A stretch of DNA of 64,000 bases from Chiridota heheva (taxonomy: Eukaryota; Echinodermata; Holothuroidea; Apodida; Chiridotidae), in assembly GCA_020152595.1 (NCBI GenBank), contig JAIGNY010001844.1:1-64000 (forward strand), written 5' to 3'. The translations under genes and the position numbers were made by a program. The notes beneath the pieces were generated by a model. It ran no database searches, had not been told where the DNA came from, and was given only the letters and a program-made list of their open reading frames with translations. Each line of letters opens with the position of its first letter. The stretch's first letter is position 1. Positions 11,227 to 22,935 of this stretch are shown here, piece after piece.

Positions 11227-12111
11227 ATGTACAGTAGTGTTGCACCGAGTCTAAAAAACGGACCGGGTACCCGACCTGCATTATCGGTCAGGTATCTGGG
11301 TATCCGACCTGCTGACAAGGCCTTTTCAATGTTTTTCGCAGAAGTAGTATGTGTTAAAATCTAACAATGTACCTTGTAAAATCTTGTGACATTTCTTGTT
11401 TTTTCAATCGTTTTTTTTGTTTTAGTGAATAAAGAAATAAAATACATATGTTTCTAATCTCTTTTATTGTCCTGTCTTCATAAAATACCGTACAATAATA
11501 TACTCAATTCCTTAAAATTTTACAGAACGGGTGTTTTCTGGAATAATACGTGATTCCACGGTTCTGTTATGTGCATGCTCAGTAGCCGTAACATTTTCAT
11601 TTGAACACAACCTGTGATTGGTTCATAATAGGTGTTACATTTTTTTTCAGCAAATAGCAGACCCGCTTCCAAAATAGTTTGGTAATGTACAAGCGCAATA
11701 TATTTTTTCTGCAGCATTCTACACACACTGCTTGTTGCGTGCTGGTTTGTATATCTTTTTTTTTTTACAGCGAAGTTTAGAGAGTTTAAGTTTTGTACTA
11801 CTAGTACATGTAGTACTACTAGCGTACCTACATTACTAGCCACATCACTCATTCAACATCATTTTTGCAATCTGTGACAAAATTGTATGATTGTTTTATT
11901 ACATTGCGTTGAAATAGAAAGAAAACAAACACTTTTATCATTCTCGTAAGTTAAGATTTATTCTATTAACATACAATTCTGAAACAGAAACAATTTGCAA
12001 TTGGTAATATTTTGAAAATCCATATCCAGGTTGTATTTTCGGAACCGGATAGCAACTCAATCGGTCAGGGCCCCGGATATTTTGGGTACCCGTGTAAACA
12101 CTAATGTACAG
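11227..12111. mobile_element. hAT-like non-autonomous DNA transposon with 8-bp target duplication
   Basis: The element runs from 11235 to 12103 (869 bp). Its left end is tagtgttgcaccg. The right end, read as reverse complement, is tagtgtttacacggg, so the terminal inverted repeats are about 12-15 bp. It is bounded by an exact 8-bp direct repeat, atgtacag, at 11227-11234 and 12104-12111. An 8-bp duplication with tAGTGTTG-type ends is the hAT superfamily signature. Sub-terminal gggtaccc motifs occur near both ends, and ccggat/ggtcagg motifs lie beside them. A near-perfect palindrome of gtactactag blocks sits at 11797-11822. No transposase motif is seen, and the open frame inside (11520-11852, minus) has no recognisable similarity. 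Confidence 0.88.
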
Positions 12112-14329
12112 CATATCACACACTTCTGTGCATACATACCGTAGATGGCTTTGCAATAAGATTCATTGATACAGCTGTTAAACAGAAGAACAGGAAACTA
12201 TAATGACTTTCAAAACCAGCTGCTTAAACATTAAATGAAAACAACTGTCAATTTTTCTGCAAATTAAAAGTCCTCTGACTGATTCAAAATAATCTTAATA
12301 GGAGATGATTGCAGCGGCCAGGGAATTTGTTGTCACGAACAGACTACAAAAACTACTTTTCTTCTGATTGTATTGTTATGCACTGCATACTGGTACATGG
12401 GAGGTTTAAGAGGGCCTCCCCCCCCCCACCCCAAACATTGCTTGACTCGATCATTGCTTAATTGACACGTTTTTACATTTGTAAAAATTATTTCATCATT
12501 TCCTTTATGCGCTATGGCTGCTCAAAGGTCCAACAATGACCGTAGCATGGAGCTAGATGCCTGGTTGAGGGCATGCCCAAGATCTCTGTGCTATGTGAGT
12601 CGATCAATTTTGTGCTTGATTGCAGTGATTATAGTCAGATACAGCTGAGCTCTTATCAAACAATTGTGACAATAGATTACAAGCAACAAAATGAAATAGA
12701 AAGCTCCTTCAACTCATGATATCACAACTTTGCACATTGATTTAGATCTTAAATAGACAATTCTGCAAGTTGACCAATATTTTGCTAAATTTGGTAGAAT
12801 TTGTTTTAATGATCAATTTTCTAATTTTCGTAATCGCCTGTCTGGACAGGGAATCAACATGTAGACCATACAAATAGGATATTCTGAGAAAAAGAATTAA
12901 AAAGAAGGTTAAAGAAAATGAAACTAATTACTAGAAAGGTACTGTAAGTCATGCAAAAATGCAAATTGAGCTTCGTCAACATAATGAACATTTACATATG
13001 CTGTATGAAGTATTTTCAGGGTCAAACAAGTTCAATGTGCTAAAAAATCTGTATATGAAATTCCAAAGTTTTTGCCACTGTCTGACAATTATTACATGCT
13101 GTTGAAGAATGTGTATCTTCAAATCAGACTTGTTTAAAGGAAATGCAATTAAATAACAATTTCAATTCCAGTAAAACAGAAAAAAAAGCAATTGACTTGT
13201 AGAGGCAGATGAAGGTAGTTGTGCCATGAATTGCCATGGAAATGACGACATCACTTTAAGGCCGTGTTGTCACTTACAGTACCTCACCATCATGATCCCC
13301 GGATAATAAGTGTGCCCTATGATATTGTAGAAAAAACCATGTCCTGTATTCTCACTTGAGATATCAGAGATTTCACAAAATAACTTTTCCTTCAAAGATT
13401 ATGTTCTACAAAGTCATTCCCAAGGACAAAAAGTCATTTAATGTGAGACACCTACTATCTTAAATCTGTTTAATAATTCTGAAGATCGAATGAATGACCT
13501 TAAATGCAATCTGTTTCATTATATTTGGACCTTAACTTTTGAGTTATGCCACTTTAAAATTTGTTGGCCCACTTTTTTTATGACTTTTGGCCTGTTCAAA
13601 GGGTCATAACTTTTGAATTTGGTCTGACCCGACTGTAATTTGGGATTTTTCCATGTCTTCTAAAAGCAAACACCCACACCAAATTTTCTCTGTTACGGTC
13701 GATTTCTGAAACGGTTTGTTTGGCCGCAAAGAATATGAAAATAAAAGAAATGACCGGCAGAAAGAAAACAGAACCCAAGATGTGTACCAACTTGACTAAT
13801 GACTTTATTTCTAGCAAGAGCAATGACAAATGGATTGGAAATAATATCAAAATGCAATAACACAACTTTACAATAAATTTGTCTTAAAATTACCCTATAT
13901 TAAAATTATCAACCCATCCTACCCTGGACATCGGCATTGGATGTGGCCGCTGGCGTCTGTAAGATTTGTGGTGGGGGTTCCTTTCGCAGCCATGCGCTAA
14001 TTAAAATGCATGTAAAATGATGAAGACAGTCTTTGCTAGCCTGAGCAAATCATGTATGAGGGTTTGAAAGTGATCAGGCTCACGGCTTAGAGTCTCTCCT
14101 CAATGCTTGTTTATTTGAGAAACAGTGCTTGTTGATAACTAAAGATACTCGTTGACGGGATAAGAAACTTTGAATAAATATGACGGTTGTCACAATTTTA
14201 ATATTCTCTGTATAAGTGAAGAAAACGGTTTACAATGCAATGCACACAAAGCTGGCAGTCGGTAATGACAATCAGGAACAAACTTGTTAAATATAGCAAA
14301 GTAAAATTAATGCAGAAATAATAGCTGTA
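12112..14329. other. unannotated stretch
   Basis: It contains a poly-C tract at 12418-12429 and otherwise AT-rich sequence. A minus-strand open frame at 13596-13865 has a hydrophobic middle but no upstream or downstream gene context, and it was not accepted as coding. Confidence 0.4.
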
Positions 14330-15260
14330 TAATCACAGGTAAGCACAGGTAAATATCAGAGTGCCTGTATTCACCGCTACGGTCACTCTTTATACTTTAT
14401 TTACCGCGACGGTCATTCTTTATACTGTATTCATTACTATGGTCATTCTTTATACTGTATTCACCGCTATGGTAACTCTTCATACTGTATTCATCGCTAC
14501 AGTCACCCTTTATACTGCATTCACCACTACCGTCACTCTTCATACTGTATTTACCGCTACTGTCACTCTTTAAACTGTATTCACTGCTACGGTCACTCTT
14601 TATACTGTATTCACCGCTACAATTATTCTTTATACTGTATTCACCGCTACGGTCACTCTTTATACTTTATTTACCGCTACTGTCACTCTTTATACTGTAT
14701 TCACCGCTATGGTAACTCTTTATACTGTATTCACCGCTATGGTAACTCTTTATACTGTATTCACTGCTACAGTCACCCTTTATACTGTATTCACCACTAC
14801 GGTCACTCTTCATACTGTATTTACCGCTATGGTCACTCTTTAAACTGTATTCACTGCTACGGTTACTCTTTATACTGTATTCACCGCTACGGTTACTCTT
14901 TATACTGTATTCACCGCTACAGTCACTCTTTATACTGTATTCACCGCTACGGTATTCACGGTCACTCTTGATACTGTATGAATAGTGAATACTATTAATA
15001 ATCACTCTTTATATTCACAGGTAAGCACAGGTAAAAATCAGAGTGCCTGTATTCACCGCTACGGTCACTCTTTATATTCACAGGTAAGCACAGGTAAAAA
15101 TCAGAGTGCCTGTATTCACCGCTAAGGTCACTCTTTATATTCACAGGCAAGCACAGGTAAAAATCAGAGTGCCTGTATTCACCGCTACAGTCACTTTTCA
15201 CAGGTAGGCACAGCTAAAAATCACAGTGCCTCTTTTCACCGCTATGGTCACTCTCAAAAT
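14330..15260. repeat. compound 30-bp / 63-bp minisatellite
   Basis: A 30-bp unit (tttatactgtattcaccgct then acggtcactc) is repeated about 20 times from 14390 to 14960, with diverged variants. Both flanks carry a longer 63-bp form in which ttcacaggtaagcacaggta and aaaatcagagtgcctg are inserted: one copy at about 14333-14390 and four at 15013-15260. The 30-bp array thus seems to have grown inside a 63-bp array. Both lengths are multiples of three, so long open frames run through on both strands, for example a repeated SGEYSIKSDR on the minus strand. These are repeat artefacts. Confidence 0.93.
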
Positions 15261-15517
15261 AAGCTGGGAGTGCCCTTCTCACAATTCGAGTTTCTGAACT
15301 CATGGCACCAGAAATGACAATCTTCCGAGAAACTGAAACACATGAAGCATGCATGAAACCATGTATACATACAACAGCCTATTTAAGACTTATAAGGAAA
15401 TACAATTTGCAGAGAATGAGATTACACGATTCTACATTTCTAAGGATGACATCTGACAGATGTTTTATGTATGTTTAGTCACATTAAGAATATTAAGGAA
15501 TCTGTGGCATTAGAAAT
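15261..15517. other. unannotated spacer
   Basis: Sequence between the minisatellite and the TIR element. Nothing recognised. Confidence 0.4.
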
Positions 15518-16089
15518 TAATGCACCTAATAATTGTATGACACACCCTCAGACCCCCAGGATATGTGCATCAATGTTCATGGGTGCATCATACATTCATA
15601 CTCATTGACGCACCCCTGCATAGTATTTTTGACTGACAATTGCCTACTTTTGACACACCGCAAAATGATTTTCTGATGGACATATTGGTGACAGTGACTG
15701 ACAATGACTGTCCTTGTGACACACCTGACAAGAATTGATATTGATATTGATAACGAAAAAATAGCTAAAAATTTGTGAGCTACTGTACAGTAGGTTCTGA
15801 CGACATTTGACGGAAGCTCTGTTAAATATTTTCAACTTTTCTGGTGTATTCATCGTGATGGAATGCACACAAATATTATTCATGAATCAAAAAATTTGCA
15901 ATGTTAAAATAGTCTTTTAGAAATCCTACCATTTATAATATTTACAGCGTGCAAATTTACTTCTTATCGGAATGCTGATTGATACGTCTTAATACCACTG
16001 CATCAAATTTTGGTTGTAATTGACACAACATTGACGCACATATCCCAGGGGTCGGAGGGTGCGTCATACAATTGATAGGTGCATAATCA
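15518..16089. mobile_element. TIR DNA element, ~566 bp, ~58-bp inverted repeats
   Basis: Left end at 15521: tgcacctaataattgtatga then cacaccctcagacccccagg and atatgtgcatcaatgtt. The right end (to 16086), as reverse complement, reads tgcacctatcaattgtatga then cgcaccctccgacccctggg and atatgtgcgtcaatgtt. The two ends match over roughly 58 positions with about 8 differences, several being c/t at CpG-like sites. Both sides are flanked by taa, a possible 3-bp (or TA) target duplication. A 3-bp duplication would suit PIF/Harbinger and TA would suit Tc1/mariner, and neither is proven. The interior is non-coding. Confidence 0.82.
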
Positions 16090-16657
16090 TCTGTAAAGAA
16101 ATACTTAGTTATTGATGAAGTGAAATACTAAGAAAGTATTGATGATGTTGGAGCTTATTCATGCTAAGATATTGAATTGAACCAAAGTTGGATAGGAAGT
16201 AAAAGTTTTTTGCGAAATATGAGTAAACATGGCAGAACACCACGACATCTCCAAAACTAAAATGTACTGTAGGTGTACTTAGCTAGCAATGGGAGATGCA
16301 TGGAATCAACCACCCTTCTACAGAAATGAGGTGGAACCTTAAACTTGAATATTTCTTTTGACACAGACTTTAATTAACGATCACAGTCTCTGTTGCAAGC
16401 TTCAAAACTTCACACATACTGACTTTTAAATGCTTATGACATTGTAGCTATTGTTTGGTGGCTTTTGTGTCCCCCTGTGCCACAACTCCTGGTAACCCAA
16501 GCCTAGTTTCTCTCTTCAGGGAACAAGAAATGATAGCTACAACCTCATTTTCAGCAAAGAGTGATTTTCTTCTTCCAAATAGAGAATTTCTCATCTTCAA
16601 TGTCATTCATTCAGTTGATACCGAGCTAAAAGATCTTTCAGGTAGCACAGAATCAAT
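16090..16657. other. unannotated stretch
   Basis: It includes a plus-strand open frame (16455-16685) without family resemblance, which runs into the dispersed repeat. Not accepted as a gene. Confidence 0.35.
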
Positions 16658-17115
16658 GAGGTACCACTCCACCATCCCAAAATGAAAACCCTCAGAAAAA
16701 AGGCTTATCAAAATATTTTCGAGGTCCCATTTCATGGGACAGGAAGCTGAGAATTTGAAAAATTCAGGAATGGTAGAGAAAGGATAGGTCTTGACTATGC
16801 ATATCTAGACTTGACGAGATTTGTTTCAGTAAAAGTTTCATAACGAAAGACATGTATTTTACCATGGACCCATACCAAAACTTGAGTGATTTGGTGAGAG
16901 TGCATAAGATATCTTCACTTCAGCCTAAAAAAAGAAGGGGGCCAAAACCTCTGGTGACCCCCTATTTAAAGTACCCTCATCCAAAAGATATTAGATGGTA
17001 CTTTTTAGAAAATATCACAAAAGATCCCAAATCTATAACATTCTGGTACAAAGAGGACCCCGAACTTGACTCTTTCATCATAGGCTTTTAGGGGCAAATA
17101 ATTAGTTCCATGCTA
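16658..17115. repeat. dispersed ~440-bp repeat, copy 1, with an intact open frame
   Basis: It matches 42785-43233 over its whole length (for example gacaggaagctgagaa, ggataggtcttgactatgca, acttgacgagatttgtttca, ggggcaaataattagttc). Within it, 16852-17091 on the plus strand encodes 79 residues, with a basic patch (QPKKRRGPKP) and IRWYFLENITKDPKSITFWY. In the second copy the same frame is broken by small indels. I do not recognise a protein family. It may be an eroded transposon ORF or chance. Confidence 0.8.
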
Positions 17116-17660
17116 CCTGCATGGTCATGTGACACTTCAAGGTACTAAAAGTTACATCTATCATTTGATGTTTGGCAAAGTACATCTACCACTGATTAAA
17201 AACAAGAAGAGAGGAACTGAAGACAGGAGATTTGCTTTCAGCTACTAACACTGCAACATGAAGCAATATCTTCCCTAAGAGAAATTGTCTGTCAATCATT
17301 CACAGTTAATGCACACATCACCTCAGGCAGTTAAACAATCATTGTTTGGAGTGGAAATACAATACACTGAACAGAAAGTCTGGGTTGGTAATTGTCATGC
17401 CTGAGTTTTCAGGATTAACTCGGGTGTCGGGTGCAGCAAATAGGCTTTAATAAAGAGAAACTTTTCGGCATGAAATGGATATTTCTTAAATTGTAGACAG
17501 GGAAAATAAGCCCGACTTCTAAAATTTGTAAAGGGTTTATTGATATGGATATATTGGATCAATCAATAATGATGGTCAAGGTAAAGCAAAGTATCAACAA
17601 GAACTGAAAATATTATATTGAGAGTTTGTGGTGGAGGCAAGAGAATGTTGGTCAAAACCA
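17116..17660. other. unannotated stretch
   Basis: Nothing supportable on either strand. Confidence 0.4.
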
Positions 17661-17812
17661 CAGAAATATTAGCTGGCAGCATGCTTGCTGCAAGCATGCT
17701 CCAAGCATGCTGCGTGCTACAAGCAGGCTGCGTGCTGCAAGTAGGCTGCGTGCATGTAACAAGCTACAAATGTTAGCTTGTCACATTGCATGCTTGCAAG
17801 CTAATATTTCTG
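17661..17812. mobile_element. small palindromic element rich in GCATGC
   Basis: It is bounded by a perfect 14-bp inverted repeat: cagaaatattagct on the left and agctaatatttctg on the right. The interior consists of short repeats of gcatgctgcgtgctgcaagc-like sequence that can fold on themselves. At about 152 bp it fits a MITE or hairpin element. The terminal repeat and the GC content stand out from the AT-rich surroundings. Confidence 0.65.
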
Positions 17813-20129
17813 TAAGGGTAGGCATTGCCTTCAATTGATATACAGTGTGACACATTAAAGGCTAGTTTTCGTGTCAATGTGGAGAAGACAACGCAATTTC
17901 AACGTTTCTGATTGGCAGGCAGATATCACATTTACAAAAATACTGACAAGCCAATCAGGAACTACAGTAGAAACAACGTTGATGGTATGTAACAGATCAG
18001 CGGCATCATCATTATGTATTAGTGCTGAAGTACTGTATGAGATACATGTATGAATCAATGCTTATTTGAGAAATTCTTATCACTTAACACATTAATATAA
18101 AGAACATCATAAATCTAAATTTAAAAATGGCCAGATGCTACATTATTTTAAATTTGTACTTTTACAAATTTTTATATTTTGTAATTGTTTAAAATTTGTA
18201 CTTTTACCATATTTTCTTCTCTTCCTCTTTCTTCATATTTTGTAATTCTTGACCATTAGAACAGTCTTTCCAAACTAAAAGTAGATTTTACATCACCATT
18301 GTTTCAAAAACACCGTTCTCCGTGTCAGCTAGCTGTTTAAATTTCTTTTAACTGTGACAAGAGGATGTTAATTGCTGGATAATGAAAATTCAGATTTATC
18401 AACAGAAGATTATACAGTACTTTGATATCTGTGTTAAAGTGTTTTCAAGATTGTAACCAAATAAAAATCTCCTTAATGTACTACACATTATGGTAAAAGC
18501 TGCCTTGCACCATTTTATTGCACTTACAGCACTTTTTCCATTTTCAAAAAAATACATAAGTCCTTGTGGATATAATAAATCAAAATTCTGAATTCAATTG
18601 AAACTCTTTCGTATGCACAAACCGTATCCGTAGATAGCAGAGATTGATACAGAATGAGGAAAATGATATGATCATTTTACTGAAGCACTTGTTATGAACA
18701 CCAATGCTTTATTCTCCCATGTCTCACGTTTCCCTCCACTATCAAGTAAACAGGACAAAAGTTGTCGTAGGTACTTCTTAATATCCTGAGTTTCTATTAT
18801 TCAGCAAATTCACAATCAATCTTGCCCGAAGAAGGATGAGAAAAAAGATACTTAAATAAATATAAAACCATATATTGCTAGGCAACATGCTTTTTACCAT
18901 TTCTTCTTCGTTTGCAATTTCATAAATAATACTGTACTAAGAAATATTTTTTAATCAACTTTAATTACTGCTTCACAGCAGTCATTAACATGCAATCTTA
19001 ATAATGGCAAAGTCAGATCATACTGCAATTACTGGAAATTTAGATTTTAAAATGTAAGAATCTTTTCCAAAAGTGTTGGTAACTTTATTGTGCAAGTTTT
19101 ACAGTGCTTTAAATGTAGCCTTGGGATTTGTTAGAAATTTGATCATTGTGATTAAAATTTCATACATTGTAAATTTGAAGGAAGTAAAGTATATATTATC
19201 AATCAAAATATGACAGCTATGTGCATTGTTAGATCTTACACAGCAAAAAAGTTGTGTAAACTTATCATCACATCAAAGACATGAAACAAAAACAAAATTG
19301 GAATTTTCCACTCTATAAACAAACAAAGGATGTGGGACAATGTCTGGTAAATTATTGGAGATACAGCAATATGCAAAGTACTGCATGTGAAACAATATGA
19401 AACCAATAGATGAGCTAGAATTTGGACAACACTCATACTTGATAATATACTGTTCAACAAAATTTAAATCAACACTTCTACATGCAAATAAAATAAAATA
19501 CGACCAAGCTATTATGAACTTCAGCACATTTTCAATATAACAGCAAAAATAAATTATCTGTAGGCCTACTATACCTGTATGTAGACATTTACAGATCATT
19601 AGAGAACTATGATTAAGTCTCCTAATATATTATTGCAAAGACTGTAGATGATATGTAAAGAAAGTTAGTAGCCTGCAGGATATTGTGAATCAACATACAG
19701 CGTTTACAACATTGAACAAATATCCCTCACAAAAGCATTCAGATATTTGATACTAGTAGTCATATTATGAAATAAATGGCTCAACCCCCATAAAAATGCA
19801 AGAAAACGTTTTATGGTGTTTTTCTGTGTTAAAAGTCATGGTCTTCAAACAGTAAATACAAATATCACCATTTTAAAGTCGTTTTCTCCAGTTTCTAATA
19901 ACTGAGATAGCAGCTGTATAAATCGTGTCAAAGGCTGTTGTTATTTACACAGTGTGTTGAAATAGCATTTGAGAAGTCATCACCCCTTGGTTAGGTCCTT
20001 ACCACTGGCTTTATCTGCTATTAACAGCAGTGTGAAAAGGGGAGCTGCATAGTGTGTAGGCCTAAGTCTCTTCCTGATAGAGAGATATACGGCATGCAAG
20101 CCCGTTAGCATATAGACATGCCCTGGCTC
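17813..20129. other. long unannotated AT-rich stretch
   Basis: A partial dyad occurs at 17898-17977 (caacgtttctgattggc against gccaatcagg...gaaacaacgttg). Open frames on the minus strand near 19236-19599 are hydrophobic but show no family motifs or splice context. No gene is called. Confidence 0.4.
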
Positions 20130-22110
20130 CCACGAAGTGTCGCCAGTAATGCTAAATACCTACAATACCCTATGTGTGTCCTGGGAGGGTCAAAGGCTAA
20201 GGGAGTCAACCTTACAGAAATCCAAAGTCGAACCTTTCAGGTGGTTCGTGTGCTGGGTTCGACACTTGTCTGGTAGCTGCTGCACCCAAGTTGACGTCCT
20301 GCCATGCATTTCTCTGCATAACACCAGAAAGAGTGATTCTGATGTCTGGACGGTTCAGGGTCTCTATACAACCTACCCAGATTCGCACCGTGAAGAGGTC
20401 ACTTCGGTGGTGATGCTGCGAAGCAGCTGAATCAACAAGGGGGCAGCAGTTACGTATGAGTTATAAGCACAACCCAATTAACATAAGTAACGAGAACTAC
20501 AGGTTGTATTTGGAGGTGGAAAAGGTCTCTGCATCTCCAAGGTCAGCTACCACCTACCAAAGTTTGGCAGTCCCTGGTCAATGAGGTATGTCAAAGTATA
20601 CCTGTTTCAATGACTGCTTGTGGTTTAGAGATAAACCAGATGAAGCATAATGCAACATCACATCGAGCAAAACTAGGAAAAGGATGGTAAAATTGCCACT
20701 TTTGTCTCTCCGATGATCTGTATCAAACCAACAAAAAAAATCTGTCATTAATAAGGAATTCAAAAGAGGCTCAACTTCGACAATGCTGCAACATTCTCGT
20801 TTCCATTGGAACGTTGCATGAGGAGGACTATAGGTTCTTCAGACAGTGAAGATCAGAGGAAAAGTGGCTGTAAGTAGTGGCAATGTGAGGTACACCTTGC
20901 TGTCAGCCCCAGCCTGGAGCCTCCAATTGATGGCTCAGATCACACACTTTCTCTGCATCTTTCAACATCTTCAGGGAAAGCAACCATCACCAGCATCTAT
21001 GCCTCAACACTACAGTACATGTATATGCTCCTCTATAATCCTGCAAAGACCTGGCACACACTTTCTCTGCATCTTTCAACATCTTCAGGGAAAGCAACCA
21101 TCACCAGCGTCTATGCCTCAACACTACAGTACATGTATATGCTCCTCTATAATCCTGCAAAGACCTGGTCACTGCTGTTAGAAAAGTTCCTGACTCTTGC
21201 TTGGGGATTTCACCTCCAGAGTGAACTCTGATCACACCTAGCACCCTGAGAGAGTCCGGAATTGCCACAATAAACCACAACTGTCAGAGGCTGATTGACC
21301 TGTGTTACTACAACCAGTTTTGCATCACAAACATGCTTTCAGTGCTACATACCAATACCGCATGTCCCAGAGACATCCCAGGTCACGTCATTGACACCAG
21401 ATCGACATTGTTTTTTACCAGAGGAGCCTCAACTAAAACCTGTGCTCATTACATGCAGCTTCCACAGTGCAGGCTGCGATACCGCAATTGGCTGAACACT
21501 ACCAAGAGTTCTATACAAGCTGACAAAGGAAAGTAATGTGAATGACAAGGGTTTTTGCAACATATCAAACCTAACAGTCATGGAGCATAAAATGCTGCCA
21601 AAAGAAAAAGAATTCAGCAACGTTGTCAAGTCACGGCGAGGCATCAGGAAGGCACCCCAGTAGAAATTATAGTGTGGAAAGTCATCTCTGCCTAGACTAA
21701 TTTACAAACTTTTTTGTCAGTGCTCAGAAGGAACGAACAGTACCCCAGGACATACTGTATGTGGTACCAAGATAGTCACCCTCTACAAGAGCACATGGGA
21801 CCAAACAGACTGAATCGTCTACTGAGGAATATCACTCCTAATTGGTGAAAGCATTTGTCCTGGTAGTCCTGAAAGATTGTAGTGCGTTGCTTGAAGGGCG
21901 TGTGTACCCTGCAATACAGTGTACCCTGCATTACAGTGTACATTAGGTGTAGAGTGGAGAGGGCCACTATCAACATGGCAAGTGCAGGAGAAATGCTGCA
22001 GGTAGAAGCTACCATTGCACATACCCTTCATAAATCTGATCATGGTATCATCATTGGTCAGCAGGAAAGGTCTCAAGCTCAAGAAAATAGGTTACACCTT
22101 CACTTTAAAC
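20130..22110 (+). pseudogene. decayed RTE-like LINE: endonuclease and N-terminal reverse transcriptase remnants
   Basis: LINEs of this type copy themselves using an APE-like endonuclease and a reverse transcriptase. Across shifting plus-strand frames the expected order is visible. Endonuclease pieces come first: LHLSTSSGKATITSVYAST (about 21062-21120), a degenerate GDF-type turn (near 21200), NCQRLIDLCYYNQFCITN (21278-21335), RHPRSRH (near 21368) and VLITCSFHSAGCDTAIG (21445-21495). RT-side pieces follow: RTVPQD (near 21738), KIVTLY and a sequence like ISLL (21770-21840), and RVYPAIQC (21899-21922). Many stops, frame changes and a large deletion between the two domains show that it is dead. 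A 114-bp segment of the endonuclease is tandemly duplicated. The part before about 20840 is assigned only by position. Confidence 0.72.
20941..21168 (+). repeat. 114-bp tandem duplication inside the LINE endonuclease
   Basis: Copies at 20941-21054 and 21055-21168 start cacacactttctctgcatct and end ctgcaaagacctgg. They differ by about one base (agcatc/agcgtc). 114 is a multiple of three, so the frame continues through both copies. The near identity shows the duplication is much younger than the surrounding decay. Confidence 0.95.
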
Positions 22111-22690
22111 AACCTTTAAGTACACCAACTGCGAGACAGACCGTCATTAAAAGATTGGATGTTACAGTCATCATACCATGTTGCCGCTAAACCTCCAATT
22201 GAATAATTGAATAACAATTAGCCTGTGAGGAATCCATTGTCTTCCAAGACAGATGGAGCATATGATATAACAGCCTCACTTCTTCACTTCCATAGTCGCA
22301 TGCAGCCTTCATTATCTGAAATTGAATCATGGGCTATATTACTGTATTATCACATTCTCAAAGCTCCTGTGCATTCAAATTAAAGCTCACATTTTCAGCT
22401 ACATTTTAGTGTGTTGCACCCTGCAGAGCAGTTGTAGTCGGTTATTTTGAGCAATATGCGTGGAATTTGTTTGGTCATGGGGGCAAGAGGGGGGTAATTT
22501 TGTCTCATGTGGGGAACGAACAAAATATTGAATTAAGTTTCAATTTGTTCCTATGCAGAATCTTGTTTTTCTATTGAACTGAAATGTGAAGACCCACTGT
22601 AATACTTTCCGTCAGTCATTGAAATGTGCAATGGTTCTCTGGTGCATATCAAGAGTGCGGTATTGTTTAATGCTTGTTCCACATTTATAT
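22111..22690. other. unannotated stretch
   Basis: No coding or RNA feature recognised. It lies between two LINE remnants and may include non-coding LINE sequence. Confidence 0.35.
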
Positions 22691-22845
22691 TACTTGGGTT
22701 TGGTTTGGTTTGATGACGTTGAATGGTACTGCAGTTAGGAGACAAATATTCCAAGGGGGTGTTAAACAAATAAGGTGCAAAGGTTAGGAAAGAGACGCTT
22801 GGAAAAGGAGGAGAAAGCATGGAGAAAAGTGCAAATTTTAGAGCA
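22691..22845 (-). mobile_element. 3' tail of an RNase H-type LINE (short copy)
   Basis: Shares aagg.ggtgttaaa...a.aaggtgca, then ggaaagaga and ggaaa.ggagga with the longer minus-strand copy at 43755-44185, and the terminal gtttg repeats with both other copies. On the minus strand it ends in a (CAAAC)-type tail. It is strongly 5'-truncated, which is typical of LINE insertion. Confidence 0.7.
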
Positions 22846-22935
22846 AATTAATAAACAAATATATATATTACTTGGTGTAATATCGTTCAAATTATTTAGT
22901 TCAGTCTTCTTTGAGCACAAGATTTCGTTATTATG

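Noticed and set aside
11520..11852. 110-residue minus-strand frame
   Set aside because: Inside the hAT-like element, with no transposase motif such as the RW or dimerisation region. Probably chance.
13596..13865. Minus-strand hydrophobic frame as a membrane protein
   Set aside because: Hydrophobicity follows from T-rich DNA. No start context, conservation cue or splice signal was seen.
14361..15201. Long repetitive open frames on both strands (for example SGEYSIKSDR repeats)
   Set aside because: The 30- and 63-bp units are multiples of three and lack stops, so frames stay open automatically. There are no flanking exon signals.
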